This document shows, piece by piece, positions 35,446 to 44,686 of a stretch of 63,520 nt of DNA. Under the pieces are notes generated by a model that worked only from the letters and a program-made list of their open reading frames with translations, was not told the origin of the DNA and did not search any database. Source of the stretch: Bryobacterales bacterium (GTDB taxonomy: Bacteria; Acidobacteriota; Terriglobia; Bryobacterales; Bryobacteraceae); the NCBI GenBank assembly GCA_003142185.1, contig PLOR01000097.1, positions 1 through 63,520 on the forward strand, written 5' to 3'. The translations under genes were made by a program, and so were the position numbers. Position 1 is the first letter of the stretch. Every line of letters begins with the position of its first letter.

Positions 35446-37810
35446 GGGGCACCTCCTCGGTTCCGATGTTGTGCGCGAAATCTTCCGCCGTCACAGTTAG
35501 GTTGTACTTACCGGCTGGTAGAAACGATGGGACCACGATCTTACCCGTGTTAGTCTCCTCACCGGGATTCCAATAAAGGTGAACCGGAGCTGCGCCATAC
35601 AAACGCGCCATCACGGTGCGCGTGGCGCGGGACGCACTTACGCGCATCTCGACGGTTTCCCCAGGCCGGTAACGTGCCCTGGCTAGGTTGACGCGCACCA
35701 CCGGCGGTTTGCTCGCGATCACGAACGTCTTCGCCTCGCGATAGATGTGGCCGTCGCGGTCGCGCAGAACCAGTCTCACCTGGTAAGAGCCATCGGACAT
35801 GTCGGCCGGCGCGAGAAAGCGCGTCTGCCAGATATCCTCTTCCTTCAAGAACCGCAGCTCCTTGACCAAGCCGAACGGAAACAGCGCGACCACGGAGACA
35901 ATGTCGGGATCGGTCTTCACGCGCAGCACCGGATCGCCGGGGCGGATTACGCGAGGCCTCAACAGGGATCGCGGCGCGGCCAGGAACGACGTGTAGGGCG
36001 TGACGAACTTGTATTGGCGCGCCAGGCGGATGATTTCGTCGACGCTGGCGCGGTCCTCGCCGTCGCGCTCGATCTTGGCGAGCAGCGCGTCCACGCGCGC
36101 CTTGGCCCACGTGCGCGGCAGGTCCGCATGCTCCAGGCTCTGTTCCGGCAGATCGGTCGTGACGCTCATGCGAAGAGGCCTGCCCTGATCGAATCCCGCG
36201 GCGGAGAACACGGCGCGCCGTGCAGGCTTTTGATACTCGCCGACCCACGAGGCCAGTGCGCCTCCGAACCAGCTCTCTTCGAGAGGGTAGACGAAGTCGA
36301 GGTTTGCCTTCGGCTCGGCAGCCAGCCGCAGGCCCTCCACCGGACGCCTCCCCAGCTTGGAGAGGAATGCGCCAAGCTTGAACTCGATCGGCTCGGTGGA
36401 ACGCACCAGTTCCCAAACGCCATCGTTGCTCGCCAGCATTTTGAGAAGCGGCATATTGGCGTCGTCGCCAATGCCAAGCACGAAAGTGCGAGGCCGCTGG
36501 CGCTCGGGAATCTTTTTCCAGGCGGCTGCATAAATCGCCGCCAGCTTTCCGTTTTGCAGGGCGCCACGCGTGGCGCCGCCATCCGACAGCAGGACCAGGT
36601 ACGACTCTCGTTGCGCCGGTGCGGCGGCGACGTGGACGCCCTGCGCCAGGCCGGCCTTCAGCGCCTCCTCAAGGTTGGTCGCGCCGCGCAACGAGCTCTG
36701 GCGAACGAATGCGAGCGCCTTCTCGACGGCGTCGGGGCTGGCAGCCACCGGGGCCGGAGCGAACGAGACAGTCTGAGTGTTGAAGAGGAGCACGTTGAAC
36801 GAGTCCGCCGGTTTGAGCGCGTGCAGCAAGCCTTCGAGCGCCTGAAACTCACGATCCAGCTTCTCCCACTGCATGGAAAGCGACGCGTCGAAGAGCGCGA
36901 TCACAGTCTTGGGTCTACTCGAGGCCTCGGAAGCGGCGGCTGCGGGGGCCAGCAGCGCCGACGCCTGGAAAAAACCGGGCTGAGGGCCGGCGGCGCGCGC
37001 GGTGGCATCCGCGGGGGATGGCGAGGGCGGCGCGGGATTCCGGTAGGTGATGACTGCGAGCGTGTTGGTGCGGCTGCTATCGAGAGCGTAGTCGACCGCA
37101 AAGTCCTGGTCCATTTTGAGATTGGCGGCGGTGAAGCTGCCGCGTACCAGGTGCGCGGTGCGCTCGGCAATATGCAGCGGGTAGAGCTTACCGGCGATTT
37201 GAAAGTCTTTCAGCGCATGCTGCGATTTCAGTTCGAACGAGATCTTGAGCTTGCCCGCCTGCTGGGCCTCGTACGCATCCGGACGCAGCGGGATGGCGAA
37301 ATGAGACGTCAGATTTTCGACCGGGATGCGCTCGTGGTATTCGATTTCGAGCCGCTTGGTCCCGTTCGGGGGAATCGGTACGATGCGGGCGCGGAATTCG
37401 GTAGCGCGGCGCGCCTCGTCGGCGCCTCCGTCTCCGACCTGCAGGAGGCCGGGATCGATCGCCTGCCACTTCAGATCGTTATAGACGTCGCCGGCACGGC
37501 GCCGCTCCATGATCACACCGGGAATGCGCGTGACGTCATCCCAAACGGCGAAATCGGAGACGATCGCGCGCACCGGCAGCGCGAAAACATAAGTCCCCTC
37601 GGAAATCAGAGGCGTGTGGTTGGCGAAGATCTGCCGGATGCTGACGCGGGCGTCGCCGTTATCGATGCGAACGTCGATCTCCATCTCCGCCAGCGAGAGA
37701 ACCTTACTGTCGGGCCGGTCCTTCCCGCCCGCAATCAGCACGCCGGCATCGCCTCGCGCCAGCGCGCAAGCCGTCATCAGTGGCACGCACAGCTTCAAAA
37801 GGGCTCTCAT
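35429..37810 (-). CDS. VIT and von Willebrand factor A domain protein, exported
   Basis: 793 residues. A signal peptide (MRALLKLCVPLMTACALARG) is followed by a VIT domain at about 35-165 (VSIRQIFANHTPLISEGTYVF ... FRARIVPIPPNGTKRLEIEY). A Pro/Ala-rich linker leads to a VWA domain from residue 300: the MIDAS metal site is complete with Asp308-x-Ser310-x-Ser312, Thr378 (GATNLEEAL) and Asp410 (LLSDGGAT). The last 100 residues form an Ig-like beta domain (VNLARARYRPGETVEMRVS). The VIT-VWA pairing is known from inter-alpha-trypsin inhibitors and many bacterial surface proteins. ATG 37810 overlaps the propeller stop by 4 nt and has GGAG upstream. Likely binds another protein or ligand via the metal site. 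Confidence 0.9.
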   Translation of the reverse strand: MRALLKLCVPLMTACALARGDAGVLIAGGKDRPDSKVLSLAEMEIDVRIDNGDARVSIRQIFANHTPLISEGTYVFALPVRAIVSDFAVWDDVTRIPGVIMERRRAGDVYNDLKWQAIDPGLLQVGDGGADEARRATEFRARIVPIPPNGTKRLEIEYHERIPVENLTSHFAIPLRPDAYEAQQAGKLKISFELKSQHALKDFQIAGKLYPLHIAERTAHLVRGSFTAANLKMDQDFAVDYALDSSRTNTLAVITYRNPAPPSPSPADATARAAGPQPGFFQASALLAPAAAASEASSRPKTVIALFDASLSMQWEKLDREFQALEGLLHALKPADSFNVLLFNTQTVSFAPAPVAASPDAVEKALAFVRQSSLRGATNLEEALKAGLAQGVHVAAAPAQRESYLVLLSDGGATRGALQNGKLAAIYAAAWKKIPERQRPRTFVLGIGDDANMPLLKMLASNDGVWELVRSTEPIEFKLGAFLSKLGRRPVEGLRLAAEPKANLDFVYPLEESWFGGALASWVGEYQKPARRAVFSAAGFDQGRPLRMSVTTDLPEQSLEHADLPRTWAKARVDALLAKIERDGEDRASVDEIIRLARQYKFVTPYTSFLAAPRSLLRPRVIRPGDPVLRVKTDPDIVSVVALFPFGLVKELRFLKEEDIWQTRFLAPADMSDGSYQVRLVLRDRDGHIYREAKTFVIASKPPVVRVNLARARYRPGETVEMRVSASRATRTVMARLYGAAPVHLYWNPGEETNTGKIVVPSFLPAGKYNLTVTAEDFAHNIGTEEVPLEVVP

Positions 37811-39750
37811 CGGTTCTCCAGATTCTGTTCCAAAATGCGCACCAGGCCGTTATCGGTACCTATATATATGTAGCCGCCGCGCGCGGCAAGCGCCGTTACG
37901 TTGCGGGAGGGCAAACCGGCGGTGATGGCCGTCCACCGGCCTATGCGGCGATCATAGGCGTAGAGGCCGCGGTCGAGCGTTCCGGCGTAGACGCGGCTTT
38001 CGGTGACCAGCATGGCGTTGGGGTTGACGACGAACGCATCGCTCGCTTCCGGGAAGCTGCGCCATTGTCCCATCCCGTCCAGCCGCAGCACGCCGGCGCC
38101 GTATGTGCCGGCGAACCAATCGTCGCCAACCCGGCCGAGCGCGGTGATCCAGTGGTGCTTCAGCCGCGAATTGGAAGTGGTGTAGGAAGCTTTGACCACG
38201 CCGTCTTCGAGAACCGACAGACCGCCGAGCGTGCCCGCTAGAATCGTCCGCCCCTCGGATGCGATGGCGTACACGTGGTTGTTGACCAGTCCGTGAAACG
38301 CGTTCAGGCTGCGGGTTCCGGCGGCATCGACAATGGTGAGCCCGGCTGGTGTGGCGATCAGCATGCCATCCGCCTGGAGTTCCACGTCGGTAACATGGTT
38401 GGCAATCAGGCCATCCTGGCGCGTCAGCGTCTGGCGCTGCCGGGCCGCCGAATCGAACATGACCAGACCGTTGGCGGTGGCGACAGCGGTGCGCCGCCCA
38501 TGGGGATCGACCGCGATCCGGTTGACGCAAAAGACGGCGTCGTTCTCGATATGAGTGGCTCGGGCGAAACCGGAATCGATCACATCGAGTCCCCTATCGA
38601 AGTAGCCGACCCACAACCTTCCGGCGGCATCTGCCGCCAGTGCGGAAATGTGACCGTCGGCCAAAAGGGCGGCTTCCGATTGCAGAATGGATTGCCACGA
38701 GTTTCCATCCGAGCCAAGTGAGTAAACGCCATCGCGCGCGACGGCGTATAGATTCGCGTCCATCCGGAAGATATGTTCGATCCGCGCTGCCGGCATCTGT
38801 GGCTGGCGGACCAACGGGCGCGCGGCCGCAGTCCGCAAGGGAACCGGCACCACGCCCTGCTCCAAAGTGCCGATCAGGAGCGTGTCGCTATGAACGAACA
38901 GGGCGCGGGCGAAAGTGCCGGGCGCCAAGGTTCGCGCGAACTTTCCGCCATCGAACTCAGCCACGCCGGCGGGAGTGCCGGCGAAGGCGCGATCGGCATC
39001 CACCGCGATGGAGAGCACTTGGGGATCGGGCAGCCCCTCGCTGGTTCCGAAACTGTCCACCTGGCCGGCATGAAAGTGTAGCAGCCCCCGATCGATGGTG
39101 CCCACCCAGAGGTTCGCGTAATCGCCGGCCAGCGAAGTGACGCTCAATTTCGCGAGCGACGGATGGAATGCTTTGATCTGCTTGCCGTCGTAGACGATTA
39201 CGCCGTCCTTCTCGGTGCCCAGCAGCACCTGGCCGGTGGAGAGCGGCAAAACGGAGGTGAGCTTTCGGTATGCGGGCTCAACCGGCCGGATCTGACGGAA
39301 CCCGCCATCGCCGAGGATGACCAGCCCTTCGCCTGCGGTTGTGATATACAACTCCGGCTGGCCGCCGGCGGTGCCCACCGCCAGAGTCCCCAACGGCGCG
39401 GCAGGCAGTTCCAAGCCCGGCCGGAAGCGGCGCTTGAGGATGCCCTGTGAATCGTATTCGAAGAGCCCGGCCGGACCGCAGAGGTACAGCCGGTCGTGAA
39501 AGGAAACCGCGTCGGCGAACACGGCAGGAGCCGAGAACCACTCGAAACCGCCGTCCGGTGGATGATCGAGCCGCGCCGTGGTGAATCGGATTTCCGAAGC
39601 CGCCTGCAGCTCGCGGGCAGATTCGGTGGTGGCGCGCGACGCCCGCCACAAGACGCCGGCCGAGTATGCCGCAATTGCCAGCACGCCAACCGCGCCGCCA
39701 ATCAGAAGAATTCTGTTCCTTCCGGGCCTCATAATCTGAAGACTCTCCAT
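37807..39750 (-). CDS. Membrane-anchored beta-propeller (two-component-regulator-propeller type)
   Basis: 647 residues. One N-terminal membrane segment (ILLIGGAVGVLAIAAYSAGV) anchors a long periplasmic domain built of repeats resembling the reg_prop/Y_Y_Y sensor blades: GNSWQSILQSEAALLADGHI, ISALAADAAGRLWVGYFDRG, VYAIASEGRTILAGTLGGLS, VTALAARGGYIYIGTDNGLV. These blades normally sense ligands outside hybrid histidine kinases; here no kinase or output domain is fused. The start ATG 39750 is chosen for GAGG upstream; ATG 39783 is also in frame. It is the first gene of the coupled operon, so it may be the sensing component. Confidence 0.85.
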   Translation of the reverse strand: MESLQIMRPGRNRILLIGGAVGVLAIAAYSAGVLWRASRATTESARELQAASEIRFTTARLDHPPDGGFEWFSAPAVFADAVSFHDRLYLCGPAGLFEYDSQGILKRRFRPGLELPAAPLGTLAVGTAGGQPELYITTAGEGLVILGDGGFRQIRPVEPAYRKLTSVLPLSTGQVLLGTEKDGVIVYDGKQIKAFHPSLAKLSVTSLAGDYANLWVGTIDRGLLHFHAGQVDSFGTSEGLPDPQVLSIAVDADRAFAGTPAGVAEFDGGKFARTLAPGTFARALFVHSDTLLIGTLEQGVVPVPLRTAAARPLVRQPQMPAARIEHIFRMDANLYAVARDGVYSLGSDGNSWQSILQSEAALLADGHISALAADAAGRLWVGYFDRGLDVIDSGFARATHIENDAVFCVNRIAVDPHGRRTAVATANGLVMFDSAARQRQTLTRQDGLIANHVTDVELQADGMLIATPAGLTIVDAAGTRSLNAFHGLVNNHVYAIASEGRTILAGTLGGLSVLEDGVVKASYTTSNSRLKHHWITALGRVGDDWFAGTYGAGVLRLDGMGQWRSFPEASDAFVVNPNAMLVTESRVYAGTLDRGLYAYDRRIGRWTAITAGLPSRNVTALAARGGYIYIGTDNGLVRILEQNLENR

Positions 39751-39796
39751 TATCCTCAAAACAGAGTGCGGCGGGTCGCTCATGCCGTTACCGCTG

Positions 39797-39820
39797 GTAG
39801 GGCATGCTTTGGCTTGCCCC
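39797..39820. repeat. Palindromic intergenic repeat, copy 5 (opposite orientation)
   Basis: On the minus strand it reads GGGGCAAGCCAAAGCATGCCC then TACC, almost identical to the unit at 14161-14189. It lies upstream of the propeller operon, in the divergent gap. Confidence 0.6.
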
Positions 39821-40043
39821 TTGTTTTCCCGAGCCTGCGCTACTCAGAGGCGATACAGCAAGTGGCGCGCCACACCGGAATCAGCCTTTTTTCTTGGGTT
39901 CGGTCGAGCGCGGGAGTGTCAGCCGAGACACCCGTATCGTGCGCGACACAAGGCGGCACCGTCCAGCGCTTCGGCTCCTCAAGTCACTCGAAAATCAGTT
40001 AGTGTAGAAGTTGGCCGTCAACGTGAAGACGGCCCTAAATTCT

Positions 40044-40394
40044 ATGCCGACAAAACTTAGCAACGAAATCATCACCGCCGCCATTGAAGGCTTCGAGTCC
40101 CAAAAGGCGCAAATAGACGCTCAGATCGCCGAGCTTCGTCAGATGCTCTCCGGCCGCCCGGCCGAGACCGCCGTCGCACCGGAACCCGCAAAACGCAAAC
40201 GGCGCGGCATGAGTGCGGCTGGCCGTGCCCGGATCGCCGAGGCACAGCGAAAAAGGTGGGCTGAATCGAAGAAACCGCAAGCCGCACCGGCGGCGGCAAA
40301 GCCGAAACGGAAGCTTTCGGCGGCCGGCAGGCGGGCAATCGTTGCCGCCGCCAAGAAGCGCTGGGCTGCGAAGCGAGCGGAAGCCACGAAATAA
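40044..40394 (+). CDS. Small Lys/Ala-rich protein with two NUMOD-like basic repeats
   Basis: 116 residues. The N-terminal 45 are a helix (NEIITAAIEGFESQKAQIDA), then two copies of the motif Ser-Ala-Ala-Gly-Arg-x-x-Ile-x-x-Ala-x-x-Lys-Arg-Trp-Ala: MSAAGRARIAEAQRKRWAE and LSAAGRRAIVAAAKKRWAA, joined by a Lys/Pro/Ala linker. These resemble the DNA-binding NUMOD3-type motif or histone-like tails, so a nucleic-acid-binding protein is likely. ATG 40044 is taken as start; TTG 40011 is also possible. It lies 49 bp after the propeller-operon promoter region and 64 bp before the glycosidase gene. No named family. Confidence 0.6.
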   Translation: MPTKLSNEIITAAIEGFESQKAQIDAQIAELRQMLSGRPAETAVAPEPAKRKRRGMSAAGRARIAEAQRKRWAESKKPQAAPAAAKPKRKLSAAGRRAIVAAAKKRWAAKRAEATK

Positions 40395-40458
40395 ACGGGT
40401 GCTCGATCATAATTGAAAGTTTCGCGGCACAGAGCATGCCACGAAAGGAACCACAACA

Positions 40459-43299
40459 ATGAAACTCCCTACCCCTGCTTGGCGGGCAATGGCACTGTGC
40501 TTCGTCCTCTGCCTGAGCGCGTTGCCGGCTGTTTGCCAGACGCCACGAATCGAACGCATCCGCAACGGCGTTCAACTGACCTCCGGCGATTTGAACGTTA
40601 GGGTGCAGTTCTATTCGGAGGGTACGGTTCGCGTGGTGAAATGGCCGGCCGGCGGCACGTCCGAAAAGGTCAGCCTCTCGGTGATTCAGAAGGATGTGCC
40701 CGAGCTGAGCGTACAGTTTGAGGAGAGCGCCGCGGCCATCACACTGAGTTCGGGACAGGTCAAAGTTCAGTTGAGCAAGAGCGATGGGGCGATTCAGTAT
40801 CTCGACAATGACAACCACTCACTTCTGAAAGAGCAAGGGCGGCCCGTCTTCACTCCCTGTCAGATCGAGAAGGAAAAGGCCGCGTTCAGCGTTCAGCAGA
40901 ACTTCACTCTGACCCCGGATGAAGGCGTGTACGGCCTTGGGCAGCATCAGTCCGGTTACATGAACTATCGGGGACGGACTGTGAAGCTGGTGCAATCCAA
41001 CACCGATGCGGTCACACCCATGCTGGTTTCCACCGCGGGATACGGGATTCTCTGGGACAACTATTCCAAGACGATCTTCGCCGACAATCTCGGTGCGACG
41101 TCCTTCTGGTCAGAGGTGGCGGATAACATCGACTACTACTTCTTTGTCGGCCCGACCATCGACCAGGCCATCGCCGGATACCGGCAGCTCACGGGCCAGG
41201 CTCCGATGTACGGTAAGTGGGCTTATGGCTACTGGCAGAGCAAGGAGCACTACGCGACCCGCGACGAACTGCTTGGCATCGCGCAGGAATACCGCAAGCG
41301 GCGGATTCCCATCGATAACATCGTGCAGGACTGGAACTACTGGGGCGGAAACGACACGTGGGGCGGTATGTACTTCGACGAAACCAAGTACCCACGGCCG
41401 AAGGAAATGATCGATCTGCTGCACCAGCAGAATTTCCACCTGATGATTTCCATCTGGGGCGGGCTCGGACCTGCGTCGCCAATCTACAAGGACATGGAAC
41501 GCCACGGCTATCTATACTCGCCGGTGGGCTGGGCCGGCTTCCGGTACTTCGATGCGTACAATCCGGCGGCCAACGATTTGTACTGGAAATACGCGAGCAA
41601 TGGACTCTTTTCCAAAGGAGTCGACGCCTGGTGGATGGACTCGACCGAACCCGACATCGTCAACGCGCTCACCAAGGAGTCGGAAGAGTATGAGATGAAG
41701 AGAGTCGAGAACAATCATCTCGGCTCATTCGCCCGGTATCTCAATCCTTATTCACTCGTCATCACGGAAGGCGTCTACCAGAACCAGCGGAAGGAGACGG
41801 ACCAGAAGCGCGTTTACATTCTCACGCGGTCGACATTCGCCGGCCAGCAAAGGGCCGCGGCAACCACCTGGTCGGGAGACATCGGCGCGAACTGGGACGT
41901 TTACCGGAAACAGATCTCGGCCGGGATCAATCACAGCATGGCCGGCATTCCTTACTGGACCTTCGATATCGGCGCGTACTCGCTCGGGTGCCAGGGGGGA
42001 GTATTTTCGAACGGCGGCAAGGACCCTGCGTATCAGGAGCTCTATGCACGCATGTTTCAGTTGGGGGCTTTCTCGCCCATCTTCCGGTCGCACGGCTCGG
42101 AGACTCCACGCGAGATATGGGAGTTTGGCGATTACACCGACTCACTCGTCAAGTTCGACAACCTGCGATACCGGCTGCTGCCTTATATCTATTCGCTGGG
42201 CTGGCGGGTCACCCACGACGGTTATTCCATCATGCGCGGCCTGCCGATGGACTTCGCGCAAGACCGGAAGACCTATTCGATCGACGACCAGTTTATGTTC
42301 GGCCCCGCCATCATGGTCTCTCCGGTGACCGAGTACATGGACCATCGCCCGCCCGAGCAGACCGTTCCCATGCCGCCCGAGGTCTTTAAAACGAAGGACG
42401 GCAAACCGGGCCTGACCGCCAGATACTATTGCGATGCGGACTTTAAGAAGCTGTGTCACGAAGCCGTGGAGCCAGGGGTCGATTTGTATTGGTACACGGG
42501 CTGGCCGAGCTTCATAAAAGACCCCAGATTCTCGATGCGCTGGGAAGGCAAGCTGGTCCCCACCGAAACCGGGAAATACCGGTTCAACATGAAGAGTTTC
42601 GGGCCGAAGCGAGTGTATCTGGATGGCAAGGAGGTGGCGCATAACTACGACTCCATGGAGTCCCACACCGTGCCTGTCGAGTTAGTGGCTGGAAAGGAAT
42701 ATGACTTTGCGTTCGAGACCTCGAACGCGGTGCTCGGCGCGTTCCGTGCCCAGATGTTCTGGAAGACTCCGGAGATTTTCGCTCGTGAGGCGAAGCCGGC
42801 CGAGCCAAGACAGAAGACACGGACCGTTTATCTGCCGGCTGGGAATCAGTGGATCGATTTCTGGACGGGAGAGGTGCTGGCCGGTGGCAAGAGCGTGGCT
42901 GCGGATGCTCCCATTGACAAGATTCCGCTGATGGTCAGGTCAGGGTCCATCATACCGATGGGTCCATTCGTTCAATACTCCACGGAAAAGCCGGCCGACC
43001 CCATTGAGTTACGCATCTATCCCGGAGCCAACGGCAGCTTCACGCTGTATGAGGACGAAAACGATAACTATAACTACGAAAAAGGCGTCTATTCGACGAT
43101 TGATTTCAACTGGGATGACGCGCAGCACCAGCTCAGGATCGATGCCAGGAAGGGAAGTTTCCCGGGCATGTTGAACACGCGGACTTTCCATGTTGTCGTC
43201 GTGCGGAAGGGCCATGGCACAGGGGTGGAGGTTACAGGCACACCGGACAAGGTGATTGCGTACCAGGGAGAGCAAGAAACCGTTCCAATACGCTTCTGA
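40459..43299 (+). CDS. Secreted GH31 glycosidase with PA14 domain (alpha-xylosidase/alpha-glucosidase type)
   Basis: 946 residues with a signal peptide (ALCFVLCLSALPAVCQ). The GH31 barrel shows both active-site Asp residues: nucleophile Asp394 in WWMDSTEPD and acid/base Asp474 in TTWSGDIGANWD. A PA14-like carbohydrate-binding domain (PGLTARYYCDADF ... KYRFNMKSFGPKRVYLDGKE, roughly 650-770) is inserted after the catalytic barrel, as in Cellvibrio Xyl31A, a xyloglucan-active alpha-xylosidase. Function is thus most likely removal of alpha-linked xylose or glucose from plant polysaccharides, outside the cytoplasm. AAGGA lies 9 nt before ATG 40459; CATAAT at 40409-40414 may be the -10 box. Confidence 0.9.
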   Translation: MKLPTPAWRAMALCFVLCLSALPAVCQTPRIERIRNGVQLTSGDLNVRVQFYSEGTVRVVKWPAGGTSEKVSLSVIQKDVPELSVQFEESAAAITLSSGQVKVQLSKSDGAIQYLDNDNHSLLKEQGRPVFTPCQIEKEKAAFSVQQNFTLTPDEGVYGLGQHQSGYMNYRGRTVKLVQSNTDAVTPMLVSTAGYGILWDNYSKTIFADNLGATSFWSEVADNIDYYFFVGPTIDQAIAGYRQLTGQAPMYGKWAYGYWQSKEHYATRDELLGIAQEYRKRRIPIDNIVQDWNYWGGNDTWGGMYFDETKYPRPKEMIDLLHQQNFHLMISIWGGLGPASPIYKDMERHGYLYSPVGWAGFRYFDAYNPAANDLYWKYASNGLFSKGVDAWWMDSTEPDIVNALTKESEEYEMKRVENNHLGSFARYLNPYSLVITEGVYQNQRKETDQKRVYILTRSTFAGQQRAAATTWSGDIGANWDVYRKQISAGINHSMAGIPYWTFDIGAYSLGCQGGVFSNGGKDPAYQELYARMFQLGAFSPIFRSHGSETPREIWEFGDYTDSLVKFDNLRYRLLPYIYSLGWRVTHDGYSIMRGLPMDFAQDRKTYSIDDQFMFGPAIMVSPVTEYMDHRPPEQTVPMPPEVFKTKDGKPGLTARYYCDADFKKLCHEAVEPGVDLYWYTGWPSFIKDPRFSMRWEGKLVPTETGKYRFNMKSFGPKRVYLDGKEVAHNYDSMESHTVPVELVAGKEYDFAFETSNAVLGAFRAQMFWKTPEIFAREAKPAEPRQKTRTVYLPAGNQWIDFWTGEVLAGGKSVAADAPIDKIPLMVRSGSIIPMGPFVQYSTEKPADPIELRIYPGANGSFTLYEDENDNYNYEKGVYSTIDFNWDDAQHQLRIDARKGSFPGMLNTRTFHVVVVRKGHGTGVEVTGTPDKVIAYQGEQETVPIRF

Positions 43300-43693
43300 C
43301 CGCCTGACCTGCAGCTCAGCCCACCACCGGGGTGCGGACTGTCAACCCTGGCTTGACAGCCTGCGCCACGACTGAGATGAACAGTATTCGGCCTAGGCCC
43401 AAGTGGAACAAATCGGTGCCAGGCGGGATGTTCCGGGGCTGCGTGCGCTCGGATGGTTCTACGTTACGCTTGGTCTTGAACGGCAACCAACGCCCGCGAG
43501 CGGGGGCTGCGGATTATCGGACCCCGCCTCCTCGAGCGGGCCGTTCACGATGGGCTGGCAGTGCGAGTTGAACGATCCGTGCCACGCGGCGGACACGACG
43601 GTGGAGCGGACGGTGCGGCGGCTGATCGAACCGCCGCGTAGCGGCCGGCTTGCGCCCGGGTTGGCCGGTCGGGGGCCGGTCCCACGGATGGCC
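43300..43693. other. Intergenic region with GC-rich hairpins
   Basis: No convincing gene. TTGACA at 43353-43358 stands without a matching -10. GCCCGCGAGCGGGGGC near 43492-43507 and CCGGTCGGGGGCCGG near 43665-43679 form hairpins that resemble the palindromic repeat family elsewhere in the window. Translations of the short open frames are not recognisable. Confidence 0.4.
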
Positions 43694-43699
43694 TAAAAT
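43694..43699 (+). promoter_or_regulatory. -10-like box directly before the homoserine dehydrogenase gene
   Basis: TAAAAT, 6 nt before the TTG start at 43706; a leaderless arrangement. No clear -35. Confidence 0.35.
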
Positions 43700-43705
43700 C
43701 GAAGC

Positions 43706-44686
43706 TTGAAGCTGGCACTCATCGGGTACGGGAACGTGGGGCGGGCGCTCGGGCGGCTGATCGCGAACCAGCGACGCGAGTTCCCTTTCAGCATCACGGG
43801 CATCCACACGCTGCGGCATGGAACGGCGGCGGACCCGAACGGGCTCGGCAGCGAGCCTGAGTTTGGACCGCGTGCCGGCTCCATCGAAGAATTTCTGGAT
43901 GCGGCCGGGGCGGAGGTTGCGGTGGAGCTGACCACGCTCGATCCCACCAGCGGAGAGCCGGCCATTTCGCACATCCGCGCGGCGTTCGCCCGTGGCATGC
44001 ACGTGGTCACCGCCAACAAAGGGCCGATCACCCACGCGTACGCCGATTTGCGGGACGTGGCGGCGCGCGCCGGGGTTGTCTTTCGATTCGAATCGGCGGT
44101 GATGGATGGCGCGCCGGTCTTCAACTTGTGGCGCCACACGATGCCGGGAGTTAGGGTGCTGGGGTTCGTGGGCGCGCTCAATTCGACGTCTAAAGTGGTG
44201 GTGGAAACGATGGAGCGGGGTGGGTCGTTCGAAGACGGCCTGGCGGCGGCGCGCGCGATGGGGATCACCGAAGCCGGCGGCGCCTTCGACGTGGAGGGAT
44301 GGGACTCCGCCGCCAAGACCGCGGCGCTGGCCAACGTGCTTTTGGACGCGCGCACCACGCCGCAGCAGGTTTCGACGCGCGGGATCGCGCGGCTGACGCC
44401 GGAGCGGCTGGCGGCGATCAACCGCCAGGGCAAGACGGTGCGGTTGATCAGCCGCGCGCGGCGCACCGGCTCGGGCGTCTCCGCGCGCGTACGCGCCGAA
44501 GTGCTGGACCGCGCCGACATTTTGGCGGCGCCGCAGGGCACCTCCAACATTCTGCTGTTCCACACCGACCTGATGGGCACATTCGGCACGGTTTCGATCG
44601 ATCCCGGCGTGGAGCAGACCGCCTATGGCGTGTTCAGCGACCTGGTGAGCTGTGGGGCTGACGGCGACGCCGCTACGCCAGGTTGA
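43706..44686 (+). CDS. hom: Homoserine dehydrogenase
   Basis: 326 residues. NAD(P)-binding motif [12 protein letters not shown] is at the very N-terminus. The catalytic region includes [43 protein letters not shown] and the signature [14 protein letters not shown] with the catalytic Lys. It reduces aspartate semialdehyde to homoserine in threonine and methionine synthesis. It lacks the C-terminal ACT regulatory domain, so it may escape feedback by threonine. TTG 43706 is the start by alignment with the family. No thr genes adjoin it; the 3' end overlaps convergent nuoB by 14 nt. Confidence 0.9.
   Translation: MKLALIGYGNVGRALGRLIANQRREFPFSITGIHTLRHGTAADPNGLGSEPEFGPRAGSIEEFLDAAGAEVAVELTTLDPTSGEPAISHIRAAFARGMHVVTANKGPITHAYADLRDVAARAGVVFRFESAVMDGAPVFNLWRHTMPGVRVLGFVGALNSTSKVVVETMERGGSFEDGLAAARAMGITEAGGAFDVEGWDSAAKTAALANVLLDARTTPQQVSTRGIARLTPERLAAINRQGKTVRLISRARRTGSGVSARVRAEVLDRADILAAPQGTSNILLFHTDLMGTFGTVSIDPGVEQTAYGVFSDLVSCGADGDAATPG

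Noticed and set aside
35747-37873. 708-codon plus-strand frame opposite the VIT/VWA gene
   Set aside because: Arg/Gly/Ala-rich, no recognisable family, no ribosome site, and the minus-strand gene has clear domains with an intact metal site.
43332-43696. Small genes between the GH31 and homoserine dehydrogenase genes
   Set aside because: Open frames lack ribosome sites and their translations are Arg/Pro/Gly-rich with no pattern; hairpins in the DNA explain the composition.
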